Below, one piece after another: positions 1-11,263 of a DNA stretch of 11,263 nucleotides. A program made the translations under genes and the position numbers. The stretch is from an uncultured Oscillibacter sp. (GTDB lineage Bacteria > Bacillota > Clostridia > Oscillospirales > Oscillospiraceae). Below the pieces are notes generated by a model, which made no database searches, was not told the DNA's origin, and saw only the letters and a program-made list of their open reading frames with translations. The first letter of the stretch is position 1. Each line of letters opens with the position of its first letter. Location: positions 1 to 11,263 of the forward strand of contig CABUDN010000079.1 of assembly GCA_902490355.1 (NCBI GenBank), given 5' to 3'.

Positions 1-51
1 ATACGAGATAAAGGAATGTGACTGGAGTTCAGACGTGTGCTCTTCTGATCT
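1..51 (+). other. Untrimmed Illumina TruSeq adapter (artefact)
   Basis: Bases 1-9 (ATACGAGAT) are the inner end of the Illumina P7 sequence, 10-17 (AAAGGAAT) sit where the i7 index lies, and 18-51 match the 34-base TruSeq read-2 adapter except for T instead of C at 46. On the opposite strand the index reads ATTCCTTT, which as I recall is a standard TruSeq index. This is library DNA, not genome. Genomic sequence can begin no earlier than base 52. Confidence 0.97.
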
Positions 52-104
52 GATCACTCCTTTTGCTGCGTCTATATAGTAAAGTCACAACAAAAGGAGT
101 GATC
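52..104. repeat. 14-bp perfect inverted repeat next to the adapter
   Basis: GATCACTCCTTTTG (52-65) is the exact reverse complement of CAAAAGGAGTGATC (91-104), with a 25-base loop. The right arm contains the ribosome site AAGGAG (94-99) of the lipoprotein gene. The left arm starts at the very first base after the adapter, so it may be a fold-back copy made during library preparation rather than genomic sequence. If real, it would hide the ribosome site in a hairpin. Confidence 0.85.
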
Positions 105-105
105 C

Positions 106-543
106 ATGATGAAACGTCATTTGCTGTCCGTGCTGTTTGCCGCCTGCGTACTGCTCAGTAGCTGCGGTACAAACAACAGCCCTGCCCAGGAACCCGACTC
201 CGATTCTCCCGCGCAGGAGCAGCCCCTTGATCCGTCAGCCGGTTCGGATGGTTCCGATGACACTGTTACCGCAGAAAAGACGTTGGAAGATCTCTGCGGA
301 GAAGACTATGCGCAATATATTGAAGAAACCGTTCTCATGCAGATGGAAAACCGCATGGAAAAGGATCCTGAAGTCGTCTACTACCCGATTGCGGATGACG
401 CTCCATTAAGCGATTATGTCACTTTGGACGAACATACGGAATTCGAGCTTTCCGACGAGAGTACAATCACCCTTTCCTTCCCCGCCGGAACGGTCACAGA
501 CGAGGCCAATGGTCCCCAGTCTTTTCGGATTCCCCTTCCCTAA
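106..543 (+). CDS. Putative lipoprotein of unknown function
   Basis: A 145-residue protein with a bacterial lipoprotein signal: positive start (MMKRH), hydrophobic core at residues 6-17, and lipobox L-S-S-C with the lipidated cysteine at C20. After cleavage it would be anchored to the outer face of the cytoplasmic membrane. Residues 21-55 form a Ser/Pro/Asp/Glu-rich flexible linker with a short duplication (SPAQE twice); residues 56-145 are acidic and probably a small folded domain that I do not recognise. The ribosome site AAGGAG (94-99) lies 6 bases before ATG 106; a second ATG at 109 is equally usable. A terminator follows 16 bases after the stop. The upstream region is cut off by the adapter, so the promoter cannot be judged (TATAGT at 75-80 is a possible -10). 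It converges with rpoC and is probably unrelated to it. The short length could be natural or reflect a truncated C-terminus. Confidence 0.8.
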   Translation: MMKRHLLSVLFAACVLLSSCGTNNSPAQEPDSDSPAQEQPLDPSAGSDGSDDTVTAEKTLEDLCGEDYAQYIEETVLMQMENRMEKDPEVVYYPIADDAPLSDYVTLDEHTEFELSDESTITLSFPAGTVTDEANGPQSFRIPLP

Positions 544-558
544 TCCATTCTCCGGTAT

Positions 559-602
559 AAAAAAGCCGGGACTGCGGCAGGCGCCGCAGTCCCGGCTTTT
601 TT
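559..602. terminator. Bidirectional intrinsic terminator between lipoprotein gene and rpoC
   Basis: A perfect 14-bp GC-rich stem, GCCGGGACTGCGGC (565-578) with its complement at 583-596, and a 4-base loop (AGGC). It is flanked by six A on the left (559-564) and six T on the right (597-602), so it ends transcripts on both strands: the lipoprotein mRNA on the plus strand and the rpoBC mRNA, whose stop codon is 24 bases away, on the minus strand. Confidence 0.95.
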
Positions 603-625
603 CATGTTCGGTTTGCAATACCGGT

Positions 626-4411
<3,786 letters not shown>

Positions 4412-4419
4412 AGTGCGAT

Positions 4420-4428
4420 TTCCTCCTT
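4420..4428 (-). promoter_or_regulatory. rpoC ribosome binding site
   Basis: On the minus strand the sequence AAGGAGGAA is complementary to the 16S rRNA 3' end and lies about 8-10 bases before the rpoC ATG. It fixes the rpoC start and directly follows the 3' arm of the intercistronic hairpin. Confidence 0.9.
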
Positions 4429-4429
4429 C

Positions 4430-4470
4430 ATGATCCAGAATGTTCCATACAGCTTAACTGGCGCTCTGGA

Positions 4471-4474
<4 letters not shown>
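4430..4474 (-). repeat. 10-bp inverted repeat in the rpoB-rpoC junction
   Basis: ATGATCCAGA (4430-4439) and TCTGGATCAT (4465-4474) are perfect complements separated by 25 bases. In the rpoBC mRNA the 5' arm overlaps the rpoB stop codon and the 3' arm ends directly before the rpoC ribosome site. There is no U-tract, so it is not an ordinary terminator; it could be a processing site, a stability element or a translation-coupling hairpin. Confidence 0.75.
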
Positions 4475-8184
<3,710 letters not shown>

Positions 8185-8371
8185 CTTTCTTCTGTCTCCT
8201 CCGCCCTGTCCGGCAAAGGGGGCATATTATTTGTCCGAAAAGAAGCAATCGCAAGACACACCAGGTGGTGTTGTTAAAAACTTTGTTTCCTGCTCTTGCA
8301 TTGTCATGGGAAATGTGCTATCCTGTACTCGCTGATAAAGAATGGCAGAATATCCTCTGTCATCATATAAG
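8185..8371 (-). promoter_or_regulatory. rpoB mRNA leader, about 190 nt, potentially structured
   Basis: From the predicted start near 8371 to the rpoB start is an unusually long leader with no convincing ORF. It holds an outer stem of 10 bp with one bulged base (8246-8249 plus 8251-8256 pairing with 8294-8303) enclosing a small ACACC/GGTGT hairpin (8258-8262 with 8267-8271). Near its 3' end GCCC and GGGC blocks could pair just before the GGAGGAG ribosome site. I do not recognise it as a known riboswitch or ribosomal-protein leader, and it has no internal terminator. Confidence 0.55.
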
Positions 8372-8377
8372 CGACTT

Positions 8378-8406
8378 ATTTTACCATGGTTTATAGCCGT
8401 TGTCAA
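8378..8406 (-). promoter_or_regulatory. Sigma-A promoter of rpoBC
   Basis: On the minus strand TTGACA (8401-8406) is a perfect -35 box and TAAAAT (8378-8383) a 5-of-6 -10 box, with the ideal 17-bp spacer (8384-8400). Transcription should start near 8371 and read into rpoB. This near-consensus promoter fits a highly expressed housekeeping operon that no longer depends on an upstream ribosomal-protein promoter. Confidence 0.9.
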
Positions 8407-8423
8407 GGGGCATTTATGGGAAC

Positions 8424-8446
8424 GCGGACGAAAGGTCCGCTTTTTT
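8424..8446 (+). terminator. Plus-strand intrinsic terminator without a recognised gene
   Basis: GCGGAC (8424-8429), loop GAAAG, GTCCGC (8435-8440), then six T (8441-8446): a compact hairpin with U-tract on the plus strand only. No plus-strand gene precedes it, since everything upstream is rpoB read from the other strand. It may end an antisense or small RNA, or shield the rpoB promoter from opposing transcription. Confidence 0.65.
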
Positions 8447-8472
8447 CATGCCTTGCCCCTTGCTGCAGCCAA

Positions 8473-8505
8473 AAAAAGGACCGGCCCGATGGGCCGGTCC
8501 TTTTT
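8473..8505. terminator. Bidirectional terminator after the small membrane-protein gene
   Basis: Perfect 10-bp stem GGACCGGCCC (8478-8487) and GGGCCGGTCC (8491-8500) with a 3-base loop, five T on the plus side (8501-8505) and seven on the minus side (8471-8477). On the minus strand it follows the 8512-8697 gene directly and separates it from the rpoB promoter, so rpoBC is a separate transcript. Confidence 0.93.
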
Positions 8506-8511
8506 CGCATC

Positions 8512-8697
8512 TTAGTCGTAGAGCTCCTCGTCTGCGTAATCATCATACTCAGAGCTGAACTTCTGGCTCAGGCGTTTTTTCATGCCGCAGCAGCCGACGC
8601 TCAGATCGTGCCAGCCGCCAATCAGCAGGCAGACAAAGGCGGCGAACGCCAGGCTTGCGCCAATGATCTTCATGACCATCCTAGCGGTTTTGCTCAT
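8512..8697 (-). CDS. Small single-span membrane protein, unknown function
   Basis: A 61-residue protein: short basic N-terminus (MSKTARMVMK), one hydrophobic segment (about 10-28) that should cross the membrane, a GCCGMKKR turn with two adjacent cysteines (C36, C37), and an acidic, tyrosine-rich tail (SSEYDDYADEELYD). I do not recognise a family. The start ATG 8695-8697 is well supported by AAAGGAGGAAG, with GGAGG at 8707-8711 and 9 bases of spacing; an in-frame upstream ATG at 8790 lacks a ribosome site and would overlap the preceding gene. It lies 73 bases after the 81-residue membrane-protein gene on the same strand and is followed at once by a strong terminator, so the two probably form a small operon. 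No link to rpoB function is implied. Confidence 0.8.
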   Translation of the reverse strand: MSKTARMVMKIIGASLAFAAFVCLLIGGWHDLSVGCCGMKKRLSQKFSSEYDDYADEELYD

Positions 8698-8770
8698 GGG
8701 GAACTTCCTCCTTTGATCAACAAATGGAACACAGACTACGGACGTTTTATTAATGATTTTACAACTCTTT

Positions 8771-9016
8771 TCAGCGGTAAATATCCTCAATGGGCACCTG
8801 CTGCCCCAGCAGGAAGGGCAAAAACTTCCCCATCAGCGGAATATAGGCCGCCGCAAAAACCAGGGAAGCAGCCCAGGCTGCACGCCGTTTCTTCCGTCCC
8901 GGCAGGGCAAGCCCGATCAGCACACCCAGGGCACACACGCAGATCTTCAGCAGGGCCAAATCCCGCCAGGTGCAGCTTTTCAGATATTGGTCCGCCGCGT
9001 CAGTGAGTCGATTCAT
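8771..9016 (-). CDS. Small two-span membrane protein, unknown function
   Basis: An 81-residue protein with a soluble N-terminus (1-18), a first membrane span (about 19-39), a basic cytoplasmic turn (RKKRR, 41-45) and a second span (about 46-70). The motif TWRDLALLKIC (16-26) before the first span resembles short clostridial proteins that, as I recall, are often labelled 'permease of phosphate ABC transporter'; it is far too small to be a permease and that name should not be trusted. Start ATG 9014-9016 has GGAGGAG (9023-9029) 6 bases upstream. A good promoter (9087-9116) drives it. It is divergent from the response-regulator gene and probably co-transcribed with the 61-residue gene downstream. 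Confidence 0.82.
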   Translation of the reverse strand: MNRLTDAADQYLKSCTWRDLALLKICVCALGVLIGLALPGRKKRRAAWAASLVFAAAYIPLMGKFLPFLLGQQVPIEDIYR

Positions 9017-9086
9017 CCTGTACTCCTCCCCAATTCAAGACCTCGTCACCGTCCGTTCACAGGCCGGCTCTCCGGACGTTTTTTGT

Positions 9087-9116
9087 ATTGTAGCACGTCC
9101 TCCTCTGCCCGGTCAA
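9087..9116 (-). promoter_or_regulatory. Sigma-A promoter of the small membrane-protein operon
   Basis: On the minus strand TTGACC (9111-9116), an 18-bp spacer (9093-9110) and TACAAT (9087-9092) preceded by TG one base away (extended -10). The start would be near 9080, giving a leader of about 63 bases that contains a 6-bp CGTCCG/CGGACG inverted repeat (9050-9055 and 9073-9078). Confidence 0.8.
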
Positions 9117-9159
9117 TTCCTTTTCTGCTCCAATCGCTCTTCCCAACTCCTTGCCGAAA

Positions 9160-9192
9160 TTTCAGCTTCACTTCAGCATCCCACTGTATGAT
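9160..9192 (+). promoter_or_regulatory. Promoter of the response-regulator gene with paired operator
   Basis: TTTCAG (9160-9165) and CTTCAG (9171-9176) are direct repeats with an 11-bp period, as bound by dimers of OmpR/PhoB-type regulators. A -10 box TATGAT (9187-9192) follows exactly 10 bases later and no good -35 box is visible, as expected for an activated promoter. The same layout occurs before the ABC ATPase gene (10028-10060). Transcription would start about 18 bases before the TTG start codon. Confidence 0.7.
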
Positions 9193-9216
9193 CGTCTCTC
9201 GAAAGGTGGGACCGTC

Positions 9217-9909
9217 TTGAAAATTCTGATCATTGAGGACGAGCAGCGGCTGGCCGACTCTCTGGGAGAACTTCTGCAAAGCAAGGGATTCGAAGTTGAG
9301 ATTGTTTATGACGGAGAGTCCGGCGCGCAATACGCAGAACTGGGCGTTTATGACCTGCTGGTACTGGACGTCATGATGCCGAAAATGAACGGCTATGAGG
9401 TTGCCCGGCAGGTTCGGGCCCACCATCTGGGCACACCGATTCTGATGCTGACCGCCCGTTCCAGTCTGGAAGACCGCATCACAGGACTCAACGCCGGAGC
9501 GGACTACTACCTCACAAAACCCTTTGATACCCGGGAATTTCTGGCCTGCATCAATGCACTTTTGCGCCGCCAGGGCAGCCAGGTGGATGAGATTTCCTTT
9601 GGCAACACGATGCTGGATCTGGACTCCGCCACTCTGATCTGCGGAGCCAACAGCATCCGCCTTTCCGCCAAAGAATTCGACATCATGCGCTTTTTGCTGC
9701 AGTCAGGGGAAAAGAACCTCTCCAAAGAGGCCATTTTGGCCCGCGTATGGGGCTATGACTCCGACGCGGTGGAAAATCACGTGGAGGTCTACATCGGTTT
9801 TCTGCGCAAAAAACTTGCCAACATCGGCTCCAATATTCGCATCGAGGCAATCCGCCGCCTGGGCTACCATCTGGAAACGCAGGATTCCGAAAAAGAAGCT
9901 TCCATGTGA
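9217..9909 (+). CDS. OmpR/PhoB-family DNA-binding response regulator
   Basis: A 230-residue two-component response regulator of normal length. The receiver domain (about 1-115) has the acidic pair E7-D8, phosphoacceptor D51 (LVLDVMMP), switch T79 (MLTAR) and K101 (LTKPF), so it should be phosphorylated by a sensor kinase. The C-terminal domain (about 127-225) is a winged helix with the recognition region NHVEVYIGFLRKKL. Start TTG 9217-9219 is chosen because MKILIIEDE is the usual family beginning and AAAGGTGG (9202-9209) lies 7 bases upstream; a longer frame from TTG 9151 would run over the operator and -10 box and is unlikely. No kinase gene follows; an ABC exporter is next, 216 bases on. 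The near-identical operator in front of both genes suggests that it controls itself and the exporter. Confidence 0.95.
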   Translation: MKILIIEDEQRLADSLGELLQSKGFEVEIVYDGESGAQYAELGVYDLLVLDVMMPKMNGYEVARQVRAHHLGTPILMLTARSSLEDRITGLNAGADYYLTKPFDTREFLACINALLRRQGSQVDEISFGNTMLDLDSATLICGANSIRLSAKEFDIMRFLLQSGEKNLSKEAILARVWGYDSDAVENHVEVYIGFLRKKLANIGSNIRIEAIRRLGYHLETQDSEKEASM

Positions 9910-9968
9910 ATCGTCGCCGCCCCGTCAGGCAGCTGCAGACGGCAAGGAGACGTCTCTTCTTATTTTAA
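9906..9968 (+). pseudogene. Possible remnant of a sensor-kinase start, weakly supported
   Basis: A GTG at 9906-9908 overlaps the regulator stop codon (ATGTGA), the arrangement typical of a translationally coupled regulator-kinase pair. The frame gives 20 basic residues beginning MNRRRPVRQLQ and ending in hydrophobic LFLF, then TAA at 9966-9968. This resembles the beginning of a kinase N-terminus but shows no kinase motif, and chance is a serious alternative. Confidence 0.15.
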
Positions 9969-10027
9969 AGGAGGATTTGCAGCCGTTTCCGCGGCCCTGT
10001 CGTCCTCCCCATATTTTTACAGCCCGC
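9910..10027 (+). other. Spacer after the regulator gene, no clear gene
   Basis: Apart from the weak 20-codon frame starting at 9906, I see no gene. The stretch holds a CCGTC/GACGG inverted repeat around GCAGCTGC and a GAGACGTCTC palindrome followed by a T-rich run, which together could act as a weak terminator for the regulator mRNA. Confidence 0.4.
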
Positions 10028-10060
10028 TTTCAGCGTCATTTCAGAAATGCGCATTATAAT
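10028..10060 (+). promoter_or_regulatory. Promoter of the ABC transporter genes with paired operator
   Basis: TTTCAG (10028-10033) and TTTCAG (10039-10044) are exact direct repeats with an 11-bp period; a perfect -10 box TATAAT (10055-10060) follows 10 bases later. The -35 position is filled by the repeats instead of a TTGACA-like box. The whole 17-base block TTTCAGCGTCATTTCAG differs at only two positions from the block at 9160-9176 before the regulator gene. Start near 10067, leader about 60 bases. Confidence 0.75.
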
Positions 10061-10125
10061 GGCGTCAAACGCACGGGACACCGGGCACCGCCTGCCGCGT
10101 GCGATGACAAACGAGGAGGTCAACC

Positions 10126-11106
10126 ATGATCACAGTCGAGCATTTGACAAAATGTTATGGTGATTTTGTGGCGGTGGACGATCTTTCCTTTGAAATCGGG
10201 GAAGGACATGTCTACGGTTTTCTCGGCCCCAACGGCGCGGGAAAATCCACAACCATGAACATCATGACCGGCTGTCTGTCGGCTACGGCGGGACACGTCC
10301 GAATCGACGGCCATGATATTTTTGATGAGCCCAATCAGGCCAAAGCCCTCATCGGCTATCTGCCGGAACAGCCCCCATTGTATATGAACGAAACGCCGGC
10401 GGAGTACCTGCGGTTTGTCGGTGAGGCCAAGGGTCTGCGGGGCGAAGAGCTCACCCGGCAGATCGAGGCCGTCATGGAGCAAACCAAGATTCAGGACATG
10501 CGCAACCGCTGCATCAACGCGCTTTCCAAAGGATACAAACAGCGGGTCGGCATTGCCCAGGCGCTGCTGGGGAATCCCAAAGTCATCATTTTGGACGAAC
10601 CCACGGTGGGCCTGGACCCCATCCAGATCATCGAGATCCGGGATCTGATCCGGCAGCTGGGACAAACCCACACTGTTATCCTCAGCTCCCACATTCTCTC
10701 CGAAGTCCAAACGATGTGCGAGAAAATTCTGATCATCGCCAAAGGAAAGCTGATCGCCTTCGACGCACCGGAAAATCTGGAGCGCCGTCTGCTCTCTCCC
10801 AGTGAAATCACTTTGACCACGGAAGCCGATGAACCGACCGCACGGGAAATTCTCACCGGTGTGGACGGCATTACGGAAACGCAGTTTACTGCAGGTCCCG
10901 ACTCCCTGCTGACCATTCACCTGCGCACCGACACTCATGACATCTATCGCCTGTCCAAAGCATTGTTCTTTGCCTTTGCACAGAAGAACACCGCGCTTTT
11001 GGAAATGGCATTGAAGAAGGCAAATCTGGAGGACATCTTCCTGGAACTGACCGAAGGCAGCGAGGAAACCAAGTCTTCCTCTGAATCGAAGGGGGCGAAA
11101 GCATGA
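10126..11106 (+). CDS. ABC transporter ATP-binding protein (ABC-2 exporter type)
   Basis: A 326-residue ATPase subunit that powers a membrane permease. Motifs in order: Walker A GPNGAGKST (34-42, K40), Q-loop Q82, signature LSKGYKQR (133-140, the variant common in GldA/NatA/drug-exporter ATPases instead of LSGGQ), Walker B VIILDE (153-158, catalytic E158), D-loop GLDP (162-165) and switch H189. Residues from about 220 on form the C-terminal extension seen in ABC-2 ATPases, ending in a polar Ser/Lys-rich tail. The ATG has AGGAGGT ending 5 bases upstream. Its stop overlaps the ATG of the permease gene (ATGA), indicating translational coupling. The substrate is unknown; regulator-linked systems like this often export antimicrobial peptides or envelope compounds, but nothing here proves that. 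The promoter carries the regulator-type operator. Confidence 0.97.
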   Translation: MITVEHLTKCYGDFVAVDDLSFEIGEGHVYGFLGPNGAGKSTTMNIMTGCLSATAGHVRIDGHDIFDEPNQAKALIGYLPEQPPLYMNETPAEYLRFVGEAKGLRGEELTRQIEAVMEQTKIQDMRNRCINALSKGYKQRVGIAQALLGNPKVIILDEPTVGLDPIQIIEIRDLIRQLGQTHTVILSSHILSEVQTMCEKILIIAKGKLIAFDAPENLERRLLSPSEITLTTEADEPTAREILTGVDGITETQFTAGPDSLLTIHLRTDTHDIYRLSKALFFAFAQKNTALLEMALKKANLEDIFLELTEGSEETKSSSESKGAKA

Positions 11107-11263
11107 TTGCCGTTTTGAAACATGAGCTGCGCAGCTATTTTCACTCCCTGACCGCGTATGTATTCGGCGCGTTTTTGCTGTTGTTCATCGGCCTTGGCTC
11201 TATGCTTTAATGCCCCAGTTCATGCGCGATACAATTCAATTTCTCGTCCTGTACCCGGTTGGG
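11103..11263 (+). CDS. ABC-2 permease, N-terminus only, with apparent frameshift
   Basis: Starts at ATG 11103 overlapping the ATPase stop. The first 35 residues (MIAVLKHELRSYFHSLTAYV, then a hydrophobic stretch) look like the beginning of an ABC-2 type exporter permease: cytoplasmic K-x-E-L-x-S-Y-F start followed by membrane span 1. The frame then stops at TAA 11208-11210. In the frame one base back, translation continues to the window end as LMPQFMRDTIQFLVLYPVG, whose PQF and hydrophobic run fit the next part of such permeases. One missing T in the T run at 11206-11208 would join the two. This may be a sequencing or assembly error at a contig end or a real mutation; the gene is also cut by the window end. 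Confidence 0.7.

Noticed and set aside
8698..8790. N-terminal extension of the 61-residue membrane protein to ATG 8790
   Set aside because: It would overlap the end of the upstream gene, lacks a ribosome site, and the internal ATG at 8697 has an excellent one.
9050..9084. CGTCCG/CGGACG inverted repeat followed by six T on the plus strand, resembling a terminator
   Set aside because: Only 6 bp with a long 17-base loop, and no plus-strand transcript is expected there. It more likely belongs to the leader of the divergent small-protein operon or is chance.
9755..10129. A 124-codon plus-strand frame running from inside the regulator gene through the spacer
   Set aside because: It overlaps the regulator in another frame, runs across the operator and TATAAT promoter, has no ribosome site and shows no protein-like pattern.
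10120..10938. A 272-codon minus-strand frame opposite the ABC ATPase gene
   Set aside because: The plus strand encodes a full set of ABC ATPase motifs; the opposite frame is a codon-bias shadow without start signals.

Overview
The window looks like one contig from a GC-rich, low-complexity-free stretch of a Clostridia chromosome, most likely an Oscillospirales-type gut Firmicute. The reasons are strong AGGAGG-type ribosome sites before nearly every gene, Firmicutes-style RpoB (about 1,237 residues) and RpoC (1,261 residues) sequences without the large proteobacterial insertions, sigma-A-type promoters, and many intrinsic terminators. The species cannot be fixed from the sequence alone. The first 51 bases are not biological: they match the Illumina TruSeq P7-side adapter with an 8-base index and one mismatch, so the contig comes from incompletely trimmed short reads.

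Layout. 106-543 (+) is a small predicted lipoprotein of unknown function. A bidirectional terminator (559-602) separates it from the convergent rpoBC operon, which fills 626-8184 on the minus strand (rpoB first, then rpoC). rpoB is not preceded by rplJ-rplL here. It has its own near-consensus promoter (8378-8406) and a roughly 190-nt leader that can fold. Upstream on the same strand lie two tiny membrane-protein genes (8771-9016 and 8512-8697), with a promoter at 9087-9116 and a terminator at 8473-8505.

The right end is on the plus strand: an OmpR/PhoB-type response regulator (9217-9909), an ABC transporter ATPase (10126-11106), and the start of its membrane permease (from 11103), cut by the window end and interrupted by an apparent frameshift. 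No histidine kinase is visible next to the regulator. The promoters of the regulator gene and of the ABC genes carry almost the same paired-hexamer site, TTTCAG-N5-YTTCAG, with an 11-bp period and exactly 10 bp before the -10 box in both cases. The simplest reading is that the regulator activates itself and the ABC exporter through this site.

No clearly new biological system is present. The most informative points are the shared operator, the absent kinase, the rpoB leader, and two assembly-quality problems (adapter at the left end, frameshift near the right end).
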